Source: Lactonifactor sp050944855 (GTDB taxonomy: Bacteria > Bacillota > Clostridia > Lachnospirales > Lachnospiraceae). From it: a stretch of 60,159 bases of DNA. The notes below the pieces were generated by a model. That model saw only the letters and a list, made by a program, of their open reading frames with translations, did no database searches and had not been told where the DNA came from. The translations under genes and the position numbers were made by a program. Shown piece by piece: positions 33,072-43,700 of the stretch; the first letter of the stretch is position 1, and each line of letters opens with the position of its first letter. Location of the stretch: the NCBI GenBank assembly GCA_050944855.1, contig JBMNRU010000019.1, positions 1 to 60,159 of the forward strand, given 5' to 3'.

Positions 33072-33635
33072 ATGTCAAAGATTTCTAATCCTACAAAGGT
33101 AATCACAGGAGTAAACACACGTTGGAGCTATGCGAATGTATGGGATGCCAAGAGCATCAACGGAGGCACGCCTAAGTACAGCGTTTCCCTCATCATTCCC
33201 AAATCCGACACTGTAACCGTAAACAAGCTCAAAGCCGCAATCGCAGCCGCTTATGAAGAAGGTCAGAGCAAGCTCAAGGGTAATGGCAAGACCGTTCCTG
33301 CTCTCTCCGTACTCAAAACACCTCTCCGCGATGGTGATCTGGAGAGACCTGATGATCCTGCTTACGCAGACGCATACTTCATTAACGCCAACAGCGCTAC
33401 AGCACCTGGCATCGTAGATGCAGACCGTCAGCCTATCCTTGAGAGATCCGAAGTGTATTCCGGCGTATACGGCAGAGCCAGCATTAACCTTTATGCCTTC
33501 AACAGCAATGGAAACAAGGGAATTGCCTGCGGTCTCAACAATCTCCAGAAGATTCGTGACGGCGAACCTCTCGGCGGCAAATCTCGTGCAGAAGATGATT
33601 TCGCAACTGATGATGAGGACGATTTCCTCAACTAA
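33072..33635 (+). CDS. DUF2815 protein (ssDNA-binding)
   Basis: 187 residues: TGVNTRWSYANVWDAKSINGG, KYSVSLIIPKSD and RDGDLERPDDPAYADAYFIN, ending in an acidic DDEDDFLN tail like that of single-stranded DNA-binding proteins. DUF2815 proteins are regarded as phage ssDNA-binding or annealing proteins. Ribosome site AAAGGAGA lies upstream. Cotranscribed between DUF2800 and the polymerase. Confidence 0.85.
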   Translation: MSKISNPTKVITGVNTRWSYANVWDAKSINGGTPKYSVSLIIPKSDTVTVNKLKAAIAAAYEEGQSKLKGNGKTVPALSVLKTPLRDGDLERPDDPAYADAYFINANSATAPGIVDADRQPILERSEVYSGVYGRASINLYAFNSNGNKGIACGLNNLQKIRDGEPLGGKSRAEDDFATDDEDDFLN

Positions 33636-33653
33636 AAATCACACGACAATTAC

Positions 33654-33676
33654 GGCGGCAGGACAAACCTGCCGCC
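33654..33676 (+). other. GC-rich hairpin after the DUF2815 gene
   Basis: GGCGGCAGG pairs perfectly with CCTGCCGCC around ACAAA, without a T run. It may slow RNA decay or transcription. Between it and the next hairpin lies only an 11-codon frame (33706) with a usual start; I see no gene there. Confidence 0.45.
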
Positions 33677-33768
33677 AATTCGAAGAAAGGTATGGTGACA
33701 ACCTATGACAAAAGAATTATTAATGGTTCCAGCCTAAGACCGAAGATACTGATAAAAACTAATACACA

Positions 33769-33803
33769 GGCGGCGGTACCCACAAAGTGCCGCTGCCATT
33801 TTT
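33769..33803 (+). terminator. Hairpin before the DNA polymerase gene
   Basis: GGCGGCGGTAC pairs with GTGCCGCTGCC (11 bp, two G-U) around CCCACAA, then ATTTTTG. It could attenuate polymerase expression; the ATG follows at 33819. Confidence 0.55.
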
Positions 33804-33818
33804 GCAAAGGAATAATTT

Positions 33819-35791
33819 ATGATGAAAGAATTGTCAATCGATTTAGAAACTTACAGTGATATTGATATCTCTAAATGCGGAGCCTACAAATACGCCGAGT
33901 CTGATAATTTTGAGATACTGCTCTTCGGTGTTTCTGTTGATAATGGGCCTGTTGTTGTCTATGACCTTGCATCAGGTGATGAGATTCCAGCAGAAATCTT
34001 AGCAGCACTATCTGATGAAAATATAACCAAATGGGCTTTCAATGCTTCCTTTGAAAGAGTCTGCTTATCCAACTGGCTCAGGAAGCATCACCCGAAATAC
34101 TTTAAACCCTATAATACTCAAGGCGATCCGGTACAAAACTTCTTGGATCCAGCCTCATGGAAATGTACAATGATATGGTCCGCCTATATGGGACTGCCAC
34201 TTTCACTTGAAGGTGTCGGAGCTGTCCTCAAACTTCAGGACCAGAAAATGAAAGAAGGCAAGGACTTAATCAAATACTTCTGCAGTCCCTGTAAGCCAAC
34301 AAAGGTAAATGGCGGAAGAACCAGAAACCTCCCTGAACATGCACCTGATAAATGGGAAACCTTTAAGACCTATAATCGCAAAGATGTTGATGTGGAGCTT
34401 GCCATCAAGCAGAGATTATCGAAATTTCCGGTACCTGACTCAGTGTGGCATGAATATCATATTGATCAGGAAATCAACGACAGAGGCATAATGCTGGATA
34501 TGGATGTTGTAGAAAATGCTATTGCCTTCGATACAAGATCCAAATCAGCTCTTATGACAGCTATGAAGAATATCACTAACCTGGATAATCCAAACAGCGT
34601 GGTTCAGATGAAGCAATGGCTCTCTGATAACGGTGTCGAAACAGAATCACTAGGTAAAAAGGATGTTGCCGGTCTTATTAAAGAGACCGATGGTGATATC
34701 AGCAAAGCACTTAAGCTGAGACTCCAGCTTGCCAAATCCTCTGTAAAGAAATACCAGGCAATGCAGAATGCTGTTTGTAAAGACGGCAGAGCTCACGGTA
34801 TGTTCCAGTTCTATGGAGCCAACCGCTCAGGAAGATGGGCCGGGCGCTTGATCCAGCTGCAAAACCTTCCGCAAAATCATATGTCCGACTTAGCTGAAGC
34901 TCGTGAGCTGGTTCGTACTGGTGATTATGATACTCTGATGACATCCCTGATACTTTAAGCCAGCTGATCCGTACAGCCTTCATCGCAAGACCAGGATATA
35001 AATTCATCGTAAGTGACTACTCTGCCATCGAAGCCAGGGGCCTTGCACATCTTGCCGGTGAAACCTGGCGTTCCAAAGTATTCGCTGAAGGCAAAGACAT
35101 CTATTGTGCTTCTGCCAGTCAGATGTTTGGAGTTCCGGTTGAAAAGCACGGTGTAAACTCCCACCTCAGACAGAAGGGTAAAATCGCAGAACTTGCCCTT
35201 GGCTACGGCGGATCTGTAGGCGCTCTGAAATCTATGGGAGCTTTGGAAATGGGACTTAACGAAGAAGAGCTCCAGCCACTCGTAGATTCCTGGCGTAATT
35301 CCAACCCTATGATTACAGCCTTCTGGTGGAATGTAGATAATGCAATAAAGACTGCCATTAAGATGCACATCCCTACTGAAGTAAATGGAATTCATTTCTG
35401 CTATAAAAGCGGAATGCTCTTAATCAAGCTCCCTTCCGGCAGAGTACTCAGCTATGTGAAGCCAAAGATTGGTGAAAACAGATTCGGCGGTGAATCCGTC
35501 ACCTACGAGGGCATCGGTTCCACCAAGAAATGGGAACGTATAGAATCCTACGGTCCGAAATTCGTAGAAAATATTGTACAGGCTGTATCCAGAGATCTAC
35601 TGTGCTACGCTATGCAGAATCTTTCTGATCAACAGATCTGCGGCCATGTCCATGACGAGCTTATCATTGAATGCCCGGAGGATATCGATGTCAGCAGCAT
35701 CACTTCCATTATGGGACAGTCTCCTGCCTGGATGCCGGACATCCTGATCCGAGGCGACGGTTACGAGACCAAATTTTATAAAAAAGATTAA
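33819..35791 (+). pseudogene. Phage family A DNA polymerase, frameshifted
   Basis: The first part (379 residues) starts with a 3'-5' exonuclease (ELSIDLETYSDIDISKCGAY) and reaches YGANRSGRWAGRLIQLQNLP, then stops at 34958 after DYDTLMTSLIL. Another frame continues directly with DDIPDTLSQLIRTAFIARPG, motif A VSDYSAIEARGLAHLAGE, motif B RQKGKIAELALGYGG and motif C GHVHDELIIE, to 35791. All catalytic motifs are present but split by a frame change at about 34,930-34,945. No slippery sequence is seen, so this is probably a small deletion. A working polymerase would need restoration, so replication may rely on another enzyme. Confidence 0.8.
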
Positions 35792-35798
35792 AAATTTA

Positions 35799-35827
35799 GC
35801 GGCTTCCGGTTCATTACCAGAGGCCGC
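35799..35827. terminator. Hairpin between convergent polymerase and AlbA_2 genes
   Basis: GCGGC and GCCGC arms, with further pairs inside, in the 48-nt gap. On the minus strand AAATTTTT follows, so it may end the defence operon; it also lies just after the polymerase stop. Confidence 0.45.
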
Positions 35828-35839
35828 AGTGTATTTAAA

Positions 35840-36997
35840 TCATTTATTACCATTTCTCCTAAACTCTTCCAACATTCTCCTAAGAATCTGCATGTTTTTA
35901 TACTCTTCACGAAACGCATCCATATTATAACCGGGTAGTTGTTCCATATAAGGAATCCAAATATTATTTGCAAATTCATCTTTTCTATCCCAGTTTTTTT
36001 GTACATAAATTCTGAATTTCTGATGTTCTTTTTCATCTTCAAAAATTAAAATGCATCCTTCATACTCATTGTGTGCATGCCGTGCTTCATCACCATCATC
36101 AACATAATAAAATTCATGAACCAAATAATTTAAATTTCCTTTTACCATATATCGATACGGTACATCCCAGTTATGATATTCTGTAAGTGATATTCCATCC
36201 CTATCTGGGATCGCCGTAAAATACCTACCCCCATCAAGAATCACGCCCCCAAGTTCTGCCAAAACGGTTTGGTGATAACATATTCTGATTTCACTCCAAT
36301 GTGGTCTTGAATCAGTCTGTGCAAACAGGTAATACTCATAGCCGTCCCTGCCATCCTCCGGTTCATAAGTATGATCAATCGTAAATTCCGGAGCATACTT
36401 ATGGTATTTCTTATCTTCGTTGGATGGACTGTTTTCCCAATGTTCAGGATGCTTTAAATACAGCTTTACTTTTTCTATTGGCGAAAGCAGCATTCCAAAT
36501 CTCTTCTTCCAAAGATACTCAACATGATGAAAATCTGCCGATTTATCTGATGGGGTATTACTATCTGATAGTCTTATATAAATATTATTAGCAAATATTC
36601 CCTTATACTTCTCTTTTAAATAATACGGTGTATTGGTACTATTATGAATCACAATAACATCTACTAATCCTCCATCTAAATACACCGGTTCTACAGTCAC
36701 CACTGGCCGAAAATCACCAGCAAATTTCTTACCTCGAATAAAATCCGTAAGCATCTGCGTATTTCTACGATTTGTATCCTGCGAAACATCACGAATAGCA
36801 TAATTGCTCTCTTCATCGACACCTATTATGATATAGGCATCTCTATTTACTAGATTATTGGCCATACAAATTATATCAATTAACATATCACCGTCTTTAT
36901 TATGACCATACCATTCTCTTTTAAAATCCCAGTATGAGCCCTCCTGATGCATACCAACTAGCGCTTCTATTTCATCTATTAACTCCAAAGAAAACAC
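35840..36997 (-). CDS. AlbA_2 (Schlafen-like) domain protein, last gene of the defence operon
   Basis: 385 residues. Residues 10-130 match AlbA_2: EGSYWDFKREWYG, DIICMANNLVNRDAYIIIGVDEE, FHH and FANNIYIRLSDSNTPSD. These domains bind nucleic acids and occur in defence proteins and tRNA-cutting Schlafens. Residues 150-385 form a beta-rich region unknown to me, with FYYVDDGDEARH. It follows AbiH by 6 nt and ends the run from the NACHT gene. It probably acts as sensor or effector for the helicase/AbiH module, but this is inference. Confidence 0.7.
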   Translation of the reverse strand: MFSLELIDEIEALVGMHQEGSYWDFKREWYGHNKDGDMLIDIICMANNLVNRDAYIIIGVDEESNYAIRDVSQDTNRRNTQMLTDFIRGKKFAGDFRPVVTVEPVYLDGGLVDVIVIHNSTNTPYYLKEKYKGIFANNIYIRLSDSNTPSDKSADFHHVEYLWKKRFGMLLSPIEKVKLYLKHPEHWENSPSNEDKKYHKYAPEFTIDHTYEPEDGRDGYEYYLFAQTDSRPHWSEIRICYHQTVLAELGGVILDGGRYFTAIPDRDGISLTEYHNWDVPYRYMVKGNLNYLVHEFYYVDDGDEARHAHNEYEGCILIFEDEKEHQKFRIYVQKNWDRKDEFANNIWIPYMEQLPGYNMDAFREEYKNMQILRRMLEEFRRNGNK

Positions 36998-37003
36998 CTA
37001 CTT

Positions 37004-37963
37004 TCACCTATCCCAAAAGGTATCGCTTTTAAAGAAATGTACTTTATACTTCCTTGAAATACCTGTGATCCCGAAAACACTTTTCAAACGCTTAAAATCT
37101 TCTTCACTATGATAGTGAACTATCCATGTTGTTTCCGGACGAACTTCATACTGAATTCTATCAAGGTAAGGGACATCGACATCTCCAAATGATATTCCTA
37201 AACATATAACCTGGTTAACATCCCACAAAGCTGAAAAAAACTCATCATTCTCACTTATTATCGCATCCGTGTCTTTATACAACGACTCACAAAAATCGGC
37301 AGTTGCATTACATATGCTTTCATACCATTCAACATATTCCTCTTGTGCCTCTTTTGCTTTCCTACGGTATGAATCAATTATGTATTTATTTCCATGTCCC
37401 ATAATAGGCATTTTCTCACAACATGATGGAACTCCTCCATGCGGGTGAAATACATAATTGATACCATACACTTTTTCGAGAGTATCTGTGTAATTAAAAC
37501 TCATAAACAAATCATTTCTGTTATTAATAAGACTATCCTTTTTACACATAGCTTTGGAAGTATCGATGGTTTGCAGCCATTCTAAAACGTACTTTTGAAG
37601 TTTGTCAACAAATCCGTATTGTTCTCTCCAATATACATTCATAGTATCGATTATGCCATCTGTTGGCATTGTATCTACCATTGAATAAGCAGAATCATAC
37701 ATTCCCTCAACATCAGGATGTCCAATCTTCTCTTCAAAACTCCACCATAAATCATCTATAACTGCCTTATCCCATTTTTCTTGGGTTTCTTTTGTGTACC
37801 ATGGTTCCGTATCATCTAACGGTAAAATGTTATACATACTTTCGAAAGTCGTTAAAAAGATCTCATAATTCTCTTTTAGAAATTCTCTAAAAGCAGAATA
37901 TGGAGTTTTAATTCCATGAGCTATGTCAAAACCATTCCCAAATATATAAAGCGTTTGTGACAA
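37004..37963 (-). CDS. abiH: AbiH family abortive infection protein
   Basis: 319 residues. The family signature is clear: YIFGNGFDIAHGIKTPYSAFREFL at the start, FMSFNYTDTLEKVYG with a following FHPHGG near residue 160, and a late VICLGISFGDVDVPYLDRI. AbiH (PF14253) was named for a lactococcal abortive infection protein; its mechanism is not settled, and the fold suggests a nucleotide-binding or SIR2-like hydrolase (N-G-x-D and F-NY-T-D motifs). Linked by 14 nt to the helicase upstream and 6 nt to AlbA_2 downstream, so probably translated from one mRNA. Confidence 0.88.
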   Translation of the reverse strand: MSQTLYIFGNGFDIAHGIKTPYSAFREFLKENYEIFLTTFESMYNILPLDDTEPWYTKETQEKWDKAVIDDLWWSFEEKIGHPDVEGMYDSAYSMVDTMPTDGIIDTMNVYWREQYGFVDKLQKYVLEWLQTIDTSKAMCKKDSLINNRNDLFMSFNYTDTLEKVYGINYVFHPHGGVPSCCEKMPIMGHGNKYIIDSYRRKAKEAQEEYVEWYESICNATADFCESLYKDTDAIISENDEFFSALWDVNQVICLGISFGDVDVPYLDRIQYEVRPETTWIVHYHSEEDFKRLKSVFGITGISRKYKVHFFKSDTFWDR

Positions 37964-37977
37964 TATAATTTCTCCTT

Positions 37978-40713
37978 TTAGTCTCTGATTTTTCTCATTT
38001 TCATATGGGTCTGTGCGGCAAACACTGTTGCATCGCCCTTTGAATCTGCAATTTCAAAGTTATTAATAACCTTTTCCTGCGTTTCAGGACTCCAGTAAAT
38101 CGTTAAATCTTTTTTAGATCGAGTAATAGCAGTATAGAAAATATTATGGGTAATCATATGATCCACTTCCTCCGTAATGATTATCTTTACAGAATCATAC
38201 TCCAAGCCTTGTGCTTTATGGATAGACACTGCATATGCAATCTGAAAAGGTACATCTGTTTCATCAGCAAAATCCGTCTCATCATTATCAGAATCTTTTT
38301 TCTTCAATGCATAAAACTTAATCACAGATTTCCCTGGCGTAATTGAATCCAACAGCTCAATTTCCCAATCCATAACATCAAGTTCTGTAATTGCCTTATC
38401 TATTTCCAATGTAAACCATATTTTTTCTTCCGATTCTTTTTCTATCCCTACAATAGTTCCTTTTAAATTGTTGTAGAGTAACGGTGCAAACCTTTCTGAT
38501 TCATTAAAAAGAATTGGATCCCCAACTTTATATGTCCATAAACCCCATCTGATTGCCGGATTCGGATTATTCTCTTGAAGAAATTTGTTAATATTATTTA
38601 TTCCATATAACCCATCATAGTTCAGACAAAGAATAATTTCATCTTCTGATTTTCTATCAAAAACTGATGGTCCAAGATTTGATGCATATCTATTTGCAAC
38701 AATATGCTCTGTCATATCATCAGCCAACTCTCTCACCTTTTTCCAGAAAGTAAGTAAAGCTTCATCCTTAGTTCTGTAAGGCGTTTCAAGCTCATGCCAC
38801 GCATATCTCGGAATAAAGTACTTTGTCATTGAAAACCAATTTCCAAAGCTAATAGATTCTATCTGATATGTATCTCCAACTAAAAGCATGATTTTGCACT
38901 TTACCTTACTCAATACTGCAGCCATATCAGAATTGCTGACCATACTGCACTCATCCATTATCAAAACATCGACATTAATAGGCGCATTCCTAGTCATAAC
39001 GTACTTACGAATAGTCATGAAATCACAATTCTGCGATTTGACCTTACGACGAAGATTTTCAACTGCTGGATTTGTGTTGGCAAGAAATAATTTAGAATGC
39101 GAATCAAGAAACTGTGACACATGATTAATCAAATATGTTTTTCCAGTTCCTGCTGCTCCATAAATTATTGCTGCGTGTGTTTTTTCAAACAACTTCTGAA
39201 GAATTTCCCTTTTTTCATTACTATCAACATTCTTCTTTTCATCCATCCACGCTGAAATAGCATCTGCATATCCCTGTAGTCCTGAACCAGATTCTGCAAT
39301 CAACCTATCCATAATGAACTTAGTATTATCAAAAGCCTCTTTCACATAAATATTCTGTCCAAACTTTGCTAATTTACGACCTTTATGCTTAAAATAAATA
39401 TTGTTATTGAATGCAGCCATATTGGAATCTACATCATCTATAAATTCTTCCAGTTCTTTTATAGGAGTAAAAAGTCTGGCATTAGTACTCATATTGCTTT
39501 GAATATACCTAGTCATCAACTCATGTTCTCTTCCTGTAGAATCAATACTCTCAAATAAGTCCACTGCTTCGGGATTATGCTGAATCAGTGATGTTGCAAA
39601 TGGCATTGTATCAAACGGAATACATCCCCATTTCATCCTAAGTCCTGATAGCAACCTATTGTCATCGTCGCCTCTCTGCAACTTAAGTACTTTATTATTC
39701 ATAGTATGAAGCAGATATCTGATAGTATTACTTCCAGGCGCACCTGATAAAATCAATTGACGTGCTCTATCTAATACAGGCTCGAAATGTTTTGCCTGAC
39801 TACGTCCAAAAATCATCTGCTTATATCTTGCATAATTGTGATCTGATGATAAAACTACATCTAGTAAACTCGAACCCGAATTTGACAAATAGTTCATCAT
39901 TCCAATATACTCGGCACTACCTGCCTGCATTTTTATTTTCACACCAAACAATCTTGCAAAATTATTAAATTCACAAGGCCTAATAGAGACAGAATATTCA
40001 GTCAGAATATTCACGGGCATCTTTTTGCCTTCCACTTCAATATCATCATAGAATATTGCCGCCTTTATTGCATAATGCGCCGGTATCATATATTTTGAAT
40101 AAACAATGAATCTATCGAATTTACTGGTAGCATCATAAGCAGGTGTAAGTACCATTTCATAATACGAAACGCCATCAACAATAAATGGAATTACCTTATG
40201 CACATACATTCTCTCATTTCTGCTGTATTCAACCGAAGGTCTATTTTCCTTTAATCTCTCAGCAATCTTTTCATGGAACTCTGCAACTGTTCTATCAGTG
40301 TTAACCGGAAACTTTTCCAAATTAGCTAGCAAATTCATTCCATATTCCTGTTTTGCAAAATTTCTAATCATCACAAAAAACTGATAATACTTTATCATCA
40401 ATCTCTCTGCGCCCTCATTATCCGGTGTATAATGCGATTTTGATTCCTGCAGGAAAGAATGAAATTTTCTCAAGAAAAGGTACTTATTATCTTCTTTGAG
40501 ATATGCCAATGCATTTGGTACTGTCTCCCGATTCAGTGCAATTTCTTCCCCTTTACCATAGGCTCTTACAGCAATATGTTCCACCAAATTTCTGGATTGG
40601 CTTAGTAAATTTTGAGATATAAGAGCTCTGGTAGCCATGGGCCAATCCATCATATCTAAGTTTCCACATATCACCCTATCAATATCATATATTTTTTGCT
40701 CAATTCTTAGCAT
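37978..40713 (-). CDS. RecD-like SF1 helicase with large unknown N-terminal region
   Basis: 911 residues. Residues 1-500 match nothing I recognise; they contain VIPFIVDGVSYYEMVL, NNFARLFGVKIKM and NNNIYFKHKGRKLAKFGQN. From about 505 it is a superfamily 1B helicase: Walker A YGAAGTGKT (519-527), LFLANTNPAVENLRRKV, Walker B VLIMDECSMVS, motif III MLLVGDTYQIESISFG, motif IV TPYRTKDE, and motifs V/VI SIHKAQGLEYDSVKIII and FYTAITRSKKDLTIYW. It follows HsdR by 20 nt and precedes AbiH by 14 nt, so it looks like the motor of a defence module, perhaps acting on invading DNA. Confidence 0.75.
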   Translation of the reverse strand: MLRIEQKIYDIDRVICGNLDMMDWPMATRALISQNLLSQSRNLVEHIAVRAYGKGEEIALNRETVPNALAYLKEDNKYLFLRKFHSFLQESKSHYTPDNEGAERLMIKYYQFFVMIRNFAKQEYGMNLLANLEKFPVNTDRTVAEFHEKIAERLKENRPSVEYSRNERMYVHKVIPFIVDGVSYYEMVLTPAYDATSKFDRFIVYSKYMIPAHYAIKAAIFYDDIEVEGKKMPVNILTEYSVSIRPCEFNNFARLFGVKIKMQAGSAEYIGMMNYLSNSGSSLLDVVLSSDHNYARYKQMIFGRSQAKHFEPVLDRARQLILSGAPGSNTIRYLLHTMNNKVLKLQRGDDDNRLLSGLRMKWGCIPFDTMPFATSLIQHNPEAVDLFESIDSTGREHELMTRYIQSNMSTNARLFTPIKELEEFIDDVDSNMAAFNNNIYFKHKGRKLAKFGQNIYVKEAFDNTKFIMDRLIAESGSGLQGYADAISAWMDEKKNVDSNEKREILQKLFEKTHAAIIYGAAGTGKTYLINHVSQFLDSHSKLFLANTNPAVENLRRKVKSQNCDFMTIRKYVMTRNAPINVDVLIMDECSMVSNSDMAAVLSKVKCKIMLLVGDTYQIESISFGNWFSMTKYFIPRYAWHELETPYRTKDEALLTFWKKVRELADDMTEHIVANRYASNLGPSVFDRKSEDEIILCLNYDGLYGINNINKFLQENNPNPAIRWGLWTYKVGDPILFNESERFAPLLYNNLKGTIVGIEKESEEKIWFTLEIDKAITELDVMDWEIELLDSITPGKSVIKFYALKKKDSDNDETDFADETDVPFQIAYAVSIHKAQGLEYDSVKIIITEEVDHMITHNIFYTAITRSKKDLTIYWSPETQEKVINNFEIADSKGDATVFAAQTHMKMRKIRD

Positions 40714-40733
40714 AAAAGCTATATCTTCACCCC

Positions 40734-43700
40734 TCAGTCTTTCTTCCCATATTTTACAGGGTTCTCTGCAACCATAGACATAGGCTGTTGCGTAAAGTCA
40801 TATGTAACAACTTTATCCTCTTCCTGTTTTGCTTTAAATGTAGCCATCCCAAGTCCAGAATATTTCTCAAAAAATGCCCTCAGCAAATCAATAACTTTCT
40901 TTTTCTTCTTTGCTCTGGCGCCACTGCCACCAAACCTACTCACCGGTGGCATCAGTTTATCAATATCCGTACCTGTGGTCTTTACCTCTCCTTCGCGGAA
41001 ACAATTCTCTAAAAATTTTCGAGCCTCATTCGGTTTTAGCTTCTCCTGTTCAATAATGTTCTCCAAATCACGCTCTCGTTGAACGACAACATATTCCTTC
41101 CATTCAAGCATCACATCATCCATATCGTTAATACCGGAAATAAAGTTTTCAATAAGTGCCTTTTTACTTCTCAACTCAGGACTGGCATCAATAGCTTTTC
41201 TTATTGTAATCAAAACTTCCTTGTCTTCCCCATGCGTGTCATGATACTTTTTCACCAGCATTAATATGTAATCGATATTAATCTCAATCTGCTTAATCAA
41301 TTCCACCTCAAAGACAATGTCATCGATTATATCAACGCTTTCTCCATTTTCTCTCTTGCATTTCCACTCATCTCTCAGGTCCTGATATCTTCCAAGATAA
41401 TCCTGCAGATCTCTTTCTGTAATACCTTCTTTACCCGCAAATTCATCGAATGACAAAAGAAGATTTCTCATTCTAAGTATTGCACCAAATAACGCAATAA
41501 AGTCCTTCTGGTTCTGTTCTCCGATTATCTGCGGTTCTGTAAGTGGAAATTTATCACTTAATTCTTCAATCATATCCACATATCCCGGTATTGGCTTACC
41601 GTCTATAGACTCGCATCCATAGTAATAATCTTTAAAACTCTTCATAAGAACTATGCCACCAGCATTCTTATCTCCAAATAATGAAATGGCTGCATCCACT
41701 CGCTTCTGCAAATTTCTAAAGCAAACAATATTACCAAATGTCTTAATACTATTCAGAATACGATTTGTTCGAGAAAATGCCTGGATTAATCCATGCATTT
41801 TCAAATTCTTATCTACCCACAATGTATTCAGTGTAGTAGCATCAAAACCGGTAAGGAACATGTTTACTACTATCAGAAGATCCAATTCCTTGTTCTTCAT
41901 ACGAAGCGATACATCCTTGTAATAGTTCTGGAACTTATCGCTAGACGTATCATAGTTCGTATGGAACATCTGGTTATAATCAAAAATTGCAGAATCAAGA
42001 AAATCTCTTGCTGTTTGGTCAAGTGCAGATGTATCTTCTGGATTCTCTTCATCCAAAATTCCATCAGCTTCTTCCTCATTTGCTCCGTAACTGTAAATAA
42101 CAGCAATTTTTAGATTCTTTGTTGGATCTGCTTTTATCTGTCTTCTAAACTCATCATAATACAACTTTGCCATTGGCACCGATGAAACTGCAAAGATAGA
42201 ATTAAATCCACTTATTCTCTGCTTCTGCTTTATCTCCTCAACTTTTCCTCTGTCTGCAGATGCCACCTCTGCAATATTGATCAGCGCATTATAAACATAG
42301 GTTTTGTCTCCGCGATAGGTTTTCTGGTCAAAATGTTCCAATATATATTTAGCAATTAAGGTTATACGTTCCGGTGCCTCAAATGCTTTTTTGCGGTCAA
42401 TATCCCATACCTGTTCATCATCAATATCTGCATCCGTGTCCATAGTCTTTATATAATCAACGCGGAAAGGCAATACATTTTTATCGTTGATTGCGTCTAC
42501 AATCGTGTAGGTATGTAACTGATCACCAAACGTTTGCTCCGTTGTGAAAAACTTAGGATTTCTTACCGCACCGGAATTTTCTGGAAATATTGGCGTACCA
42601 GTAAATCCAAACATATAATACTTTTTAAAGTTACGAACAATTTCCGCATGCATATCACCAAACTGACTACGATGACATTCATCAAAAATAATAACAACCT
42701 GCTTATTATAAACTGCATGTTCTTTATATTTCTTTATGAATGATGACAGCTTTTGAATGGTTGTGATAATAATATGGGATTTACTGTCTCTAAGCTGCCT
42801 CTCCAAAATCACCGTAGAAGAATTACTATTGGCAGCACCCTTTTCAAATCTGTCATATTCCTTCATCGTCTGGTAATCCAAATCCTTACGGTCTACAACA
42901 AATAAAACCTTATCAACAAATTTTAGATTTGATGCAAGTCTTGCTGTCTTAAAGGAAGTTAGAGTTTTACCCGATCCAGTCGTATGCCAGATATATCCAC
43001 CGCCAGCGATATCACCATACTTCTTATAGTTATGAGCAATCTCGATTCGATTAAGAATTCTCTCAGTAGCTGTAATCTGATATGGCCTCATAACCATTAA
43101 CATATTCTCAGATGTGAATACGCAATACCTTGTGAGGATATTCAAGATAGTATGCTTTGCAAAGAATGTCTTTGTAAAGTCAATAAGGTCTGGAATCACT
43201 TTGTTATTTGCATCAGCCCAAAAGGATGTAAATTCAAAGCTATTACTTGTCTTTTCCTTTTTTGTTTTTCCAGAATTAGCATCTTTTATCGCATTGAAAC
43301 GAGTGCTGTTGGAATAATACTTTGTGTTTGTTCCGTTAGATATTACAAATATCTGAGCATACTCAAATAGGCCACTTCCAGCCCAAAAAGAATCCCTCTG
43401 ATATCTGTTAATCTGATTAAATGCCTCGCGGATAGCGACACCTCTGCGTTTCAGTTCCACATGAACCAAAGGAAGACCATTTACCAAAATTGTTACATCA
43501 TATCTGTTATCATGCTTTGCCCCTTGCTCTGTTCCTATAACGTACTGATTAATAACCTGCAGTCTGTTATTATGAATATTCTTTCTATCAATCAACAGAA
43601 TATTCTTAGTAAGTGCATCATCACGTTTTAATACTTGGACAAAATCTTCCTGTATTTTTCTAGTTTTATCTTCTATCTTATCATTCGGATTAGCAATCGC

